A stretch of 64,000 nucleotides of DNA, taken from NCBI RefSeq assembly GCF_021491375.1, contig NZ_JAKEVY010000002.1, positions 1,054,001 through 1,118,000 of the forward strand, read 5' to 3'. Positions 26,408 to 35,284 of the stretch are shown here, one piece after another. The position numbers and the translations under genes are program-made. The notes beneath the pieces were generated by a model. That model saw nothing but the letters and a program-made list of their open reading frames with translations, did no database searches and had not been told where the DNA came from. This stretch comes from Flavihumibacter fluminis. Lineage in GTDB: Bacteria > Bacteroidota > Bacteroidia > Chitinophagales > Chitinophagaceae. Every line of letters starts with the position of its first letter. Position 1 is the first letter of the stretch.

Positions 26408-27469
26408 ATGAATCATTTTAAATTTTATAACAAGGAAGATATCCTCTATCTGACCCGCCTTCGAAGATTCGAAACCAAATTGGGGGAACGTTTGCAGGTA
26501 ATAACGCATCCTGATCAGTTTGAAGAAAAACTGCATAAATGCCAGGCAAATTATATTCTGTTCGGCATACCGGAAGATATTGGTGTAAAAGCCAATTATG
26601 GGAAAGGAGGAACGGATTCCGCGTGGCTTCCTTTTCTCAGCAGTCTGCTAAATATGCAGAGTAATGATTTTCTATCGGGAGAAGAAATTCTCCTGTTGGG
26701 ACATTTTGATTTCGGCGACCTTCAATACCTCATTGAAAATCATGCTCGTTCAGCAGAAGAAAAGATTGAAGCCTACCGGCATGCCGTAAACCAGATTGAT
26801 GAGGAAGTGGAGCAACTTACCAAACAAATCACTGCAGCCGGAAAAATCCCTATTGCAATTGGGGGTGGTCACAACAATGCTTACCCGCTGATCAAAGGTG
26901 CAGCCAAAGGCCTTTTGAAATCTGGTCGGCTTCCGCTGGCACAGATCAATGCCATCAACCTGGATGCACATACCGATTTTCGTCCCGCTGAAGGCCGTCA
27001 TTCCGGCAACGGTTTTCGTTATGCAGAGGAAGATGGCTATCTACAGAAATACTGCGTGATTGGAGTAAAAGAAGCTTATATACAACAAAATGTATGGTTG
27101 GATTTTGTCAATAATCCTTTCCTTGATCTGATTACATACGAAGATATTTTCCTGCAGGAAAAACGAAATTTCTTGCAGGCAGTGGCGCATTCAACCAACT
27201 TCCTGGACGAAAATTATTGCGGCATTGAACTCGACCTAGATGTAATTGAAGAAACACTTTCCAGTGCCTGCTCTGCTTCAGGTGTTACTGTACTACAGGC
27301 CAGAAAATACATTCAGTTTACAGCACAGGATCTTAAACCAGCCTATCTTCATATCTGTGAGGGCGCAGCCCAATTGAGCGATGGAAGAAAAAATGACAAC
27401 ATCGGTCAATTAATCGCCTATCTGGTTTCAGATTTTATAAAAGCAAGGATGGACCTGAAAACAATCTAG
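26408..27469 (+). CDS. hutG: Formimidoylglutamase (arginase family)
   Basis: A 353-residue manganese hydrolase of the ureohydrolase fold that splits N-formimino-L-glutamate to glutamate and formamide, the fourth step. Metal motifs GGGHNN, NLDAHTDFRP and ELDLDV are present, as is the HSGNGF substrate segment. Other members of the family are arginase and agmatinase; operon context decides for HutG. The 3' end overlaps the convergent patatin gene by 4 bases, with no separate terminator visible. Confidence 0.92.
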   Translation: MNHFKFYNKEDILYLTRLRRFETKLGERLQVITHPDQFEEKLHKCQANYILFGIPEDIGVKANYGKGGTDSAWLPFLSSLLNMQSNDFLSGEEILLLGHFDFGDLQYLIENHARSAEEKIEAYRHAVNQIDEEVEQLTKQITAAGKIPIAIGGGHNNAYPLIKGAAKGLLKSGRLPLAQINAINLDAHTDFRPAEGRHSGNGFRYAEEDGYLQKYCVIGVKEAYIQQNVWLDFVNNPFLDLITYEDIFLQEKRNFLQAVAHSTNFLDENYCGIELDLDVIEETLSSACSASGVTVLQARKYIQFTAQDLKPAYLHICEGAAQLSDGRKNDNIGQLIAYLVSDFIKARMDLKTI

Positions 27470-29736
27470 AACATTTGTCGGGAAAACCTGAAACCAAGAT
27501 TTACGTAGTTGCGTATAAACCGCGACTGGCCACCATACATAAGACTGAATTCAAGCGGACCGATCGGGGAATCTATACCTAACGTAAAAGCATAACCGCT
27601 TAACAGGCGATTCGATTGTGCCTCGATAGGTTGTTTCAGAAAACTGGTGTACATCAGGTTGAAAGTAAGAGCGGTATAAACAGCTCCTGTTATCTGGTAA
27701 CGCCAGTTGGCAGCCCCTTTTATCAAACTGTTGGTTGTAAGAGCGGCGTCCTGAATACCGGCAAAACTTACCTGGTTGCGCATAATGGGTTTCATTCCAC
27801 CCACGAGGAAATCGTGGAATAAAAATTGCGAAGCATTGAAATTGCCCGCTGCTTCACCTTGCAGTGTTAAATACGATCGTTTGCGAATCGGTATTACTTT
27901 TTGTATCTGGAAACGGAGTCGGGCAAAACTTCCGAAAGACAAACCGATGGAATCAATATTAAGTATTGGCTCACCTGCCACATAAAAAATAGCATTGGGT
28001 TGTTGTGCAAAAATAATGGAAGGCTCAAAAAGGGTATAGGTGCCTCTCCTTGGAAGAAAAAGCCGGTCGTGTGAATTGTATTCATATCGGAGATACCCTT
28101 GCAAATAACGAATTCTACCTTCAACCGTTTGCAGCGCTTCCGTCAGTGGTTTAAAGGAGGCTCTTTCCCAATGAATTCCGAGGGCATATGACTGTCTTCT
28201 TTTATAGGCAAGTTGAAGGCGGGTATCAATCGAAGTACTCAACTCTCTACCAAGCCCGCTTGCTTTATAATTGTTGTAGGTTGGAAATTCCTGTCGCTCA
28301 AAATAATACTCCGATATCCAGGCCAAAGGCACTTTGGGTGTACCAAATACCTGGCTGTGTTCAGCCCGGAAACGGAAATTTTCCGATATAGCAGCCCCGA
28401 TTGAGGTTCGGCTTTGTTTGCCCAGGTAATCGCGAAAACTCAGGTTCACGATCAGGCTCATATCGCTCAAGGTGTTGAAATGAACAGCCAGCTTCGCAGT
28501 AACTGGAGCATTTTCTTCTGCAATCAAATGCATGTCCGCTACACCTTCTTCTCCTTCAACAGGTTCCAGTTGGTAATACAAGCGATTGAAATAACGGGTT
28601 CCATAGGCCTGCCTGATGGCATCCTCCATTTCTTTCACCGTATACGCAGAGCCTTCTTTCAGTCCCAGCATCCTTCGTAAAAAGGGTTTAGTAATATAGC
28701 GCAGGCTATCGTTGATTATGTGACGAATGGTGACTTTTTCCCGTACCAGGGGAAATTCCACTTTCGCAGGCGGACCATAAATTGCATTCAGGCTATCAGC
28801 CAGTTTTTTAAAATAGGGATAATGCAGGTCTCCCATCTGCAAACCTATGGCAAGGATACTGTCGCTCGAGTTAAAGCTCCCTGCTGTGAAGTTGGATACC
28901 GGGTGTTCAATATAATAATCCGTCAGTGCCACTTCCTGCTTACTCAGATTTGCTTCTTTAAAGAAGGCAATCTGCATCAGGATCTGAACGGGGGAAGTGA
29001 TTTTTTCAGCTGATAACAGTCCACTGCTTACGCTGCTGCCGATTACGATTTCCGCACCCATATTCCGCACATCACTAACCGGGAAATTGCGGATCAGTCC
29101 ACCATCCACCAGTTTTTTACCATCTAGTTCTACCGCAGTAAATACGGAAGGAATGGCCATGCTGGAGCGAACAGCTGATATCAGATCACCCCGGTCAAGT
29201 ACAACCGCATCTCCAGTTTCCAGATCTGTTGCGATACATTTAAAGGGGCGCTTAAACTGGTTGAAATCTTTGACTCCATAAACCGGGTTGTAGAGTTCAT
29301 TGAATTTTAGCCAGAGTTCTTCCGCTTCCAATACACCGGATGGAATACGGAATCTGCCATTTTCCATAGGTAGTTCCAGCGCGTACCGTCCATACTCATT
29401 TTTTTCTTCCATGATAAAAGCCTGCAGTGAGGAGCGGTTGCTGAGCAACACATTCCAATCCATGTTGCGGGCAATTTGTAAGATGGAATCACCGGAATAT
29501 CCGATAGCATACAAACTTCCCACAATGGCTCCCATGGAAGTACCGGTTACATAATCAATCTGTAAGCCTGCTGAATCTATTGCTTTAAGAATACCAATAT
29601 GCGCAAGTCCTTTTGCTCCACCGCCACTGAGTGTAAGCCCGATCTTTGGTCGCTGCTTGCCTGTTTGAGCCTGCAGGTTATAGTAAGGAGTAAATAGAAG
29701 CAGAAGGATAATCCCGGAGATCCACCATGGTTTCAT
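27466..29736 (-). CDS. Patatin-like phospholipase with POTRA and outer-membrane barrel (PlpD-like)
   Basis: A 756-residue protein with signal peptide MKPWWISGIILLLLFTPYYN. The patatin domain (about 30-300) has the oxyanion loop LSGGGAKGLAHIG, nucleophile Ser67 in GTSMG and catalytic Asp211 in VDGG. A POTRA-like region (about 340-410) and a C-terminal beta-barrel of the BamA/TpsB type follow, ending FRFSRQMF with terminal aromatic. The architecture resembles PlpD-type type V secretion (family knowledge); the lipase may be exposed or released. The upstream Uup-like gene ends 11 bases before its start, so they share a transcript. Confidence 0.9.
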   Translation of the reverse strand: MKPWWISGIILLLLFTPYYNLQAQTGKQRPKIGLTLSGGGAKGLAHIGILKAIDSAGLQIDYVTGTSMGAIVGSLYAIGYSGDSILQIARNMDWNVLLSNRSSLQAFIMEEKNEYGRYALELPMENGRFRIPSGVLEAEELWLKFNELYNPVYGVKDFNQFKRPFKCIATDLETGDAVVLDRGDLISAVRSSMAIPSVFTAVELDGKKLVDGGLIRNFPVSDVRNMGAEIVIGSSVSSGLLSAEKITSPVQILMQIAFFKEANLSKQEVALTDYYIEHPVSNFTAGSFNSSDSILAIGLQMGDLHYPYFKKLADSLNAIYGPPAKVEFPLVREKVTIRHIINDSLRYITKPFLRRMLGLKEGSAYTVKEMEDAIRQAYGTRYFNRLYYQLEPVEGEEGVADMHLIAEENAPVTAKLAVHFNTLSDMSLIVNLSFRDYLGKQSRTSIGAAISENFRFRAEHSQVFGTPKVPLAWISEYYFERQEFPTYNNYKASGLGRELSTSIDTRLQLAYKRRQSYALGIHWERASFKPLTEALQTVEGRIRYLQGYLRYEYNSHDRLFLPRRGTYTLFEPSIIFAQQPNAIFYVAGEPILNIDSIGLSFGSFARLRFQIQKVIPIRKRSYLTLQGEAAGNFNASQFLFHDFLVGGMKPIMRNQVSFAGIQDAALTTNSLIKGAANWRYQITGAVYTALTFNLMYTSFLKQPIEAQSNRLLSGYAFTLGIDSPIGPLEFSLMYGGQSRFIRNYVNLGFRFSRQMF

Positions 29737-29747
29737 ACACCATGAAG

Positions 29748-31688
29748 TTAGTCCATTTCTGTTTCCATCGAAAGGATCTTTTCAAACAAAGTTTCATACT
29801 CCTGGTTCAGCAGTTCTAATGCCTCGCCGTTTTTTTTGTAAGCTGATTCCGCTGTCGCAAATTTCTGTTTATCCGAATACGTAGACGGATCTGCCAGCGC
29901 TGCTTCCAGTTTGACTTTTTCTTCTTTCAGTCGGGCGATCTTTTCCTCTACCTGGTTAAACTGTCGCTGTACTTTCTGTAATTCCTTCTTCTGCTCACGA
30001 TTTAAAACCGGTGCTGCAGGTTTGATTTCGATTATCTGCTGAACAACCGGAGCCGCCACTTCCTTCACTTCTTTCTGTTCGCGCTGTTTTGCCATGCGTT
30101 CTTTCCAGTCTACCCATTCAGCATAGGTTCCTTTAAATTCCTTGATCTGGTGATCTTCGATTTCCCAGATCTTATTCGCCGCTTTGGAAATAAAATAACG
30201 ATCGTGACTTACCAGGATTAAACTCCCTTCATATTTATTTAACGACTCAACCAGCAATTCCACAGAATGCATATCCAGGTGGTTGGTCGGTTCGTCAAGC
30301 ATCAGGAAATTGGCTTTGCTGACGATGGTTTTAGCCAACGCTACCCTGGCTTTTTCACCTCCACTGAGTACCCTGATTTTTTTATCGGTGTCATCACCAC
30401 TGAATAAAAAGCATCCCAGCAGTGTGCGTAATTCCTGTTCGGTTTTCTGACTGCCACAGGTTTTCATTTCCTCCAGCAGTGTATTGTTGATATCAAGTGC
30501 TTCCAACTGGTGCTGGGCATAAAACGCTTCTTCCACATTGTGACCCCACTTGCGTTCGCCATCAAATTTTTCAATGCCTGCAATGATTCGCAACAGGGTT
30601 GATTTTCCCTTTCCGTTGGCACCAATTAATGCAATTTTGTCGCCCCGTTCAATTTCAGCAGAACTGTTTTCAACAATGATATTATTGCCGTATTTTTTTG
30701 TGACATTTTTGAGTTCTACCAGGATTTTACCCGGAGTTTTATCAATTCTGAAATTGATCTTGATATTGGGGCGTTCAATTTCTACCTCCTCAATCCGATC
30801 CAACTTATCCAGTCGCTTCATTGCACTCTGGGCCTGTGCAGCCTTGGTAGCTTTAGCACGGAAACGTTCAATGAATCGTTCCTGCTGGCGGATGTATTCC
30901 TGCTGGTTTTCAAATGCCCGTTGTTGTAATTCCACCCGAAGGGCCTTTTCAGTTTCGTAGAATTCGTAGTTGCCGGAATAAATATGCAATTGCCGCTGGT
31001 ACACTTCCACGATTTTGGTGACCATACGATTGAGGAAAAACTTATCGTGACTTACAATTACCACAGAACCCTTATAATGCAACAAATATTTTTCCAGCCA
31101 CTCAATGGAAGGGAGGTCGAGGTGGTTGGTCGGCTCGTCAAGTAATAATAAATCCGGTTGTTGCAGGATCATCTTCGCCAGTAGAACCCGCATCCGCCAT
31201 CCTCCGCTGAATTCCTGGTAGGGACGGGCCAGGTCTTCCTGTGAAAAGCCCAATCCGTGCAATACTTCTTCGGTACGATGGTGAATATCATATCCACCCA
31301 GGGTTTCCAGTTCGTGCAGTTTATCGGAATACAGGTGAAGCGTTTTTTCATCCCCGGTTCTTTCCAGCTCTTTGCCTAATTCTTCAATTTCCTTTTCCAG
31401 TTGCTGAACCCGTTCAAAAGCAGTCAGGGCCACTTCCAGGATGGATTGTGTGGTTTCAAAACTGAGCAGGTCCTGGTGCAGGTAACCGATAGTGGTACCC
31501 CTGCTTCTTTCCACAGTACCGGCAGATGGCTGGTATTCACCAACAATCAGCTTGAGCAGGGTGGACTTACCGGTGCCATTGTAACCGATCAGGCCTATTC
31601 GCTCATTGGGCTGGATATGCCAGGTTGCTTCGGATACAATGACCCGCGCACCAAATTCAAACGTAACATTCTGTAATCCTACTAACAT
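29748..31688 (-). CDS. Uup-type ABC-F ATPase
   Basis: A 646-residue cytosolic protein with two ABC ATPase domains (Walker A GYNGTGKST and GANGKGKST, signatures LSGGEKARVALA and EFSGGWRMRVLLA, Walker B LLLLDEPTNHLD and FLMLDEPTNHLD). The inter-domain linker is basic. A C-terminal extension of about 110 residues rich in E, K, Q and L is a predicted coiled coil, as in Uup, which associates with DNA and ribosomes. The start MLVGLQNVTF follows directly after a near-ideal promoter; a longer frame to 31853 crosses that promoter and is rejected. Confidence 0.9.
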   Translation of the reverse strand: MLVGLQNVTFEFGARVIVSEATWHIQPNERIGLIGYNGTGKSTLLKLIVGEYQPSAGTVERSRGTTIGYLHQDLLSFETTQSILEVALTAFERVQQLEKEIEELGKELERTGDEKTLHLYSDKLHELETLGGYDIHHRTEEVLHGLGFSQEDLARPYQEFSGGWRMRVLLAKMILQQPDLLLLDEPTNHLDLPSIEWLEKYLLHYKGSVVIVSHDKFFLNRMVTKIVEVYQRQLHIYSGNYEFYETEKALRVELQQRAFENQQEYIRQQERFIERFRAKATKAAQAQSAMKRLDKLDRIEEVEIERPNIKINFRIDKTPGKILVELKNVTKKYGNNIIVENSSAEIERGDKIALIGANGKGKSTLLRIIAGIEKFDGERKWGHNVEEAFYAQHQLEALDINNTLLEEMKTCGSQKTEQELRTLLGCFLFSGDDTDKKIRVLSGGEKARVALAKTIVSKANFLMLDEPTNHLDMHSVELLVESLNKYEGSLILVSHDRYFISKAANKIWEIEDHQIKEFKGTYAEWVDWKERMAKQREQKEVKEVAAPVVQQIIEIKPAAPVLNREQKKELQKVQRQFNQVEEKIARLKEEKVKLEAALADPSTYSDKQKFATAESAYKKNGEALELLNQEYETLFEKILSMETEMD

Positions 31689-31694
31689 GGGCCG

Positions 31695-31702
31695 CAAAGT
31701 TA
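31695..31702 (-). promoter_or_regulatory. -7 element very close to the Uup-like start codon
   Basis: Minus strand reads TAACTTTG, an exact TAnnTTTG match. Only six bases separate it from the ATG, so the transcript would be leaderless or nearly so. Confidence 0.5.
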
Positions 31703-31779
31703 AAATAATTGCCGCTTTCCGGTGTAAAATATGAACCATGTATCCAGGTTTTTGTTGAACAGCAGGTAGTTTTACAATC

Positions 31780-34137
31780 ATGAACCGATTTATCCTCTGT
31801 TTTTTCCTGACCATTGCCTGTTTCGGCACCATCCGCGCCCAGCAAAAATTCACGCTTAGCGGTTATGTTAAAGATGCTCTTTCCGGTGAAAACCTGATTG
31901 GAGCCACTATTGCCATTAATGGTCAGGGCAAAGGCGTTAACAGCAATGCCTACGGTTTTTTTTCCATTACCCTTTCTGCAGGAACTTACCAGGTAAGTAT
32001 TTCCTACACCGGTTATGAAACCCAAACCAGTAGTCTGCAACTTGATAAGGATGTTAATCTGTCAATCAATTTATCTCCCAGGATCGTTGCGAGTGAAGAA
32101 GTAATTGTATATGCTAAGCGGAAAGATGGGAATGTACGGGATGCACAGATGGGGAAAGTTGATCTAAGTATTAGTCAGATCAAATCCCTGCCAGCCATTT
32201 TTGGGGAAGTGGATGTACTCAAAACCCTCCAGTTGCTGCCGGGTGTAAGAAATGCCGGTGAAGGTAACGCCGGTTTTTATGTAAGGGGAGGAGGACCCGA
32301 TCAGAACCTGGTGCTGCTGGATGATGCAGTAGTCTACAATTCAGGTCATTTGTTCGGATTCTTTTCCATCTTCAATTCGGATGCCATTAAAAATGTCAGT
32401 TTGATCAAAGGAGGAATGCCGGCACAGTACGGAGGCAGACTCTCTTCTGTGCTGGACATCACCATGAAAGACGGCAACATGAAAAAAATGGAAGTGGAAG
32501 GAGGAATTGGAGCCATTGCATCCAGGATAAATATCCAGGGACCCATTAAAAAGGACAAAGCCTCTTTTATCATTTCTGCCCGCAGAACGTATATTGACGC
32601 ATTGGTAAAGCCTTTTGTCAAAAGAGAAAGTGCTTTTTATGGATCAGGCTATTATTTCTATGACCTGAACACCAAGGTGAATTATAAGTTTTCTGATAAA
32701 GACCGGATCTTCCTGAGTGGTTATTTTGGCAGGGATGTATTCACTTTCAACAACACCCAGCGTTCCTTCAGAGCCAATATCCCCTGGGGAAACGCAACCG
32801 CAACCCTTCGATGGAACCATCTTTTTCATAGAAAATTATTCTCCAATACCACACTCGTATTCAACGATTATAATTTCGCCTTCAATGGCACGCAAAACAA
32901 CCTGACATTTAATGTGCAGTCGGGTATCCGCGATCTCTCCGCCAAATTCGATATGGATTATTATCCCGGATCTCAACACAAATTGAAATTTGGAGCACAA
33001 TACACGCATCATACATTTAAACCGAACCTGGTTTCAGGGCGATCTGATTCTATTGATTTTACCCCAAACAACGCACAGCGTAAATTTGCAAGAGAGTCGG
33101 CTATTTATATCCAGGACGACTGGGATCTTACGGATCAGTTTCGTATCAGCGCCGGACTACGTTACAGTAATTTCACACAGGTTGGTGCTTATACTCGTTA
33201 CCAGCGAGACGAAAATGGAAATAAAATAGACAGTGTTCAATATGGTAGAGGAGATCGGGTCCAGAATTACGGAGGCCTGGAACCCCGGCTCACCATGCGT
33301 TATAGTATCAATGATGCCAGTTCCGTAAAAGCATCGGTCTCCAGGAATTACCAGTACATACACCTGGTTACCAATGCAGGAAACACACTGCCTACTGATC
33401 TCTGGGTACCAAGTACGCTTTTTGTGCGACCACAATTAAGCTGGCAATATGCTGCAGGTTATTTTCGAAACTTTAAGAACAATACGTACGAAACCTCGGT
33501 AGAAGTCTACTACAAGCAGATGGAAAACCAGATCGAATATCGGGAGGGCTATACCCCTTCACTGGCAGACCCGGAAGAAGAATTTGTTTTTGGTGATGGC
33601 TGGAGTTATGGAGCAGAATTCTTCGTTCGCAAAAACACCGGCAGAATGACCGGATGGGTGGGTTATACGCTTAGCTGGACATACCGGAAATTCCCTGATT
33701 TGAATGATGGCCTTAAGTATCCTGCACGTTACGACAGACGGCATGATCTTTCCGCCGTAGCCTCCTATGAGCTCAATAAAAAATGGAAATTGTCAGCTGT
33801 ATTTGTGTATGGAACTGGTAACGCCACAACTTTGCCAGAACGATTTTACCTCGTAAACGGGGTACTAACGCAGGAGTTTAGCCGAATTAATCAGTATCGT
33901 TTACCAGCCTACCACCGATTGGATTTTTCAGCTACCTATACCCCAATTCCTAAAAAGCCTCGCCGCATCAAAGGACATTGGGTATTCAGTATTTACAATG
34001 TTTACAGTCGCCTAAATCCTTATTTCCTTTATTTCGATCAGACAGGTTCTGCGCTGGATGGCACGCTGAAAGTAGATGCCCGACAGGTAAGTCTGTTCCC
34101 GATCATACCCAGTGTTACCTGGAATTTTAAATTGTAA
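31780..34137 (+). CDS. TonB-dependent receptor with carboxypeptidase-regulatory-like N-domain
   Basis: A 785-residue outer-membrane receptor with signal peptide MNRFILCFFLTIACFGTIRAQ. A beta-sandwich regulatory-like domain (about 23-100, LSGYVKDALSGENLIGATI) precedes the plug (about 115-235, LLPGVRNAGEGNAGFYVRGG and DDAVVYNSGHLFGFF) and a 22-strand-type barrel ending SVTWNFKL. It does not carry SusC-specific features and no SusD gene is adjacent, so the substrate may be a metal chelate, a peptide or another small molecule. The 42-base proximity to the permease behind it is not informative. Confidence 0.9.
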   Translation: MNRFILCFFLTIACFGTIRAQQKFTLSGYVKDALSGENLIGATIAINGQGKGVNSNAYGFFSITLSAGTYQVSISYTGYETQTSSLQLDKDVNLSINLSPRIVASEEVIVYAKRKDGNVRDAQMGKVDLSISQIKSLPAIFGEVDVLKTLQLLPGVRNAGEGNAGFYVRGGGPDQNLVLLDDAVVYNSGHLFGFFSIFNSDAIKNVSLIKGGMPAQYGGRLSSVLDITMKDGNMKKMEVEGGIGAIASRINIQGPIKKDKASFIISARRTYIDALVKPFVKRESAFYGSGYYFYDLNTKVNYKFSDKDRIFLSGYFGRDVFTFNNTQRSFRANIPWGNATATLRWNHLFHRKLFSNTTLVFNDYNFAFNGTQNNLTFNVQSGIRDLSAKFDMDYYPGSQHKLKFGAQYTHHTFKPNLVSGRSDSIDFTPNNAQRKFARESAIYIQDDWDLTDQFRISAGLRYSNFTQVGAYTRYQRDENGNKIDSVQYGRGDRVQNYGGLEPRLTMRYSINDASSVKASVSRNYQYIHLVTNAGNTLPTDLWVPSTLFVRPQLSWQYAAGYFRNFKNNTYETSVEVYYKQMENQIEYREGYTPSLADPEEEFVFGDGWSYGAEFFVRKNTGRMTGWVGYTLSWTYRKFPDLNDGLKYPARYDRRHDLSAVASYELNKKWKLSAVFVYGTGNATTLPERFYLVNGVLTQEFSRINQYRLPAYHRLDFSATYTPIPKKPRRIKGHWVFSIYNVYSRLNPYFLYFDQTGSALDGTLKVDARQVSLFPIIPSVTWNFKL

Positions 34138-34203
34138 TGGGGAAAATTGTTCCGGTTTTCAACCAGCTTAACCGGGCATGATTTTTTTGAGGGACTGCTT
34201 AGT

Positions 34204-35262
34204 ATGAAACCCAAGCCTTCCCTTTCCATTCTTTTTCAATACAGTTTACTGGTGTTTGTTACCGGTGGATTACTGGCGATTTTCGTATGGCAGTTCAATT
34301 TTTTTCTACTGATCTTTTCCAGCATTTTACTGTCCATATTATTTCATGCTATCTCTGTATGGATTGCAAAAAAGCTGAAACTTCGATATAGTTGGGCACT
34401 GGTTATCACACTTGTTTCTATTGCACTTGTACTAACCGGATTTTTTCTGATTGCCGGACCTTCTGTATCCAAACAACTGGATGAAATTTCTTCGACCCTT
34501 CCAAAATCGATCGATCAGCTTAAAAAGGCGATTCAATCGCATCCGGTTGGAAAAAAACTCATCAAAGAATTGCCTAAAGACCCGGGTAAAGCGGTTACTG
34601 AAAACAAGGATTTGCTCACCAAAGCCGCTTCTTATGTAGGTTCTTTTCTTGGCGTTTTAGGTAATATGCTGATTGTTCTAATAGCAGCAATCTTCCTGGC
34701 TGCATCACCAACAAACTATTTTAATGGATTGGTTCGCCTGTTTCCTGACAATAAAAAAAAGGCTGTCAGCAACCTGATTCGTCAAGTGTATCAAACACTG
34801 GCAACCTGGCTGGCTGCCAAATTCGGATCCATGTTGGTGGTGGGACTTGCTACCGGTATCGGGCTGGCTCTATTGGGAGTACCACTGGCTTTTATTCTTG
34901 CATTGATCGCTGCAGGATGTACATTCATTCCGTATATCGGTCCATACCTGGCACTCGTTCCTGCCGTTCTGGTGGGGTTGCTTGAAAGCCAGCAAATGGC
35001 TCTCTATATTGTTATTCTGTATTTCTCGATCCAGATTATTGAGAGCTATTTTATAACTCCTATAATTGAGAAGAAAATGGTTGAATTGCCTCCTGCCCTG
35101 GCATTGTTCTGGCAGGTATTGATGGGAATTCTGGCTGGTGCAATTGGGTTGTTGCTGGCAAGCCCGATTCTCGCTGCTTTACTAATCATTATTCAGGAAA
35201 CCTATATCCGTAAAATAGAATACAGTTCGAAGCCTAGAGATAAAGAAGAAGCAGCCGTATAG
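34204..35262 (+). CDS. AI-2E family transporter (PerM-like)
   Basis: A 352-residue membrane protein with about eight hydrophobic helices: two at the N-terminus, a central soluble region rich in Lys/Asp (about 75-140), then the conserved C-terminal block with YIGPYLALVPA. The family name comes from TqsA and many members transport other small molecules or ions, so no substrate is assigned. The start chosen is MKPKPSLSILF; a TTG 19 codons upstream would give a non-hydrophobic extension. The terminator hairpin overlaps its stop codon. Confidence 0.87.
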   Translation: MKPKPSLSILFQYSLLVFVTGGLLAIFVWQFNFFLLIFSSILLSILFHAISVWIAKKLKLRYSWALVITLVSIALVLTGFFLIAGPSVSKQLDEISSTLPKSIDQLKKAIQSHPVGKKLIKELPKDPGKAVTENKDLLTKAASYVGSFLGVLGNMLIVLIAAIFLAASPTNYFNGLVRLFPDNKKKAVSNLIRQVYQTLATWLAAKFGSMLVVGLATGIGLALLGVPLAFILALIAAGCTFIPYIGPYLALVPAVLVGLLESQQMALYIVILYFSIQIIESYFITPIIEKKMVELPPALALFWQVLMGILAGAIGLLLASPILAALLIIIQETYIRKIEYSSKPRDKEEAAV

Positions 35263-35278
35263 CGACTGCTTCTCTTTT
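35247..35278 (+). terminator. Terminator overlapping the permease stop codon
   Basis: AGAAGCAG (35247-35254) pairs perfectly with CTGCTTCT (35266-35273); the TAG stop lies in the 11-base loop and CTTTTC follows. The stem uses coding bases of the last residues. It is a moderate terminator and lies only a few bases from the convergent RND gene stop. Confidence 0.55.
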
Positions 35279-35284
35279 CATTCA

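Noticed and set aside
18800-27469. HutC-type GntR regulator for the hut operon
   Set aside because: The only regulator gene in the operon is of MarR type; no GntR domain is present in the cluster.
31689-31853. Longer start for the Uup-like gene
   Set aside because: The extra 55 codons cross a consensus promoter and lack similarity to the family, whose N-terminus begins at MLVGLQNVTF.
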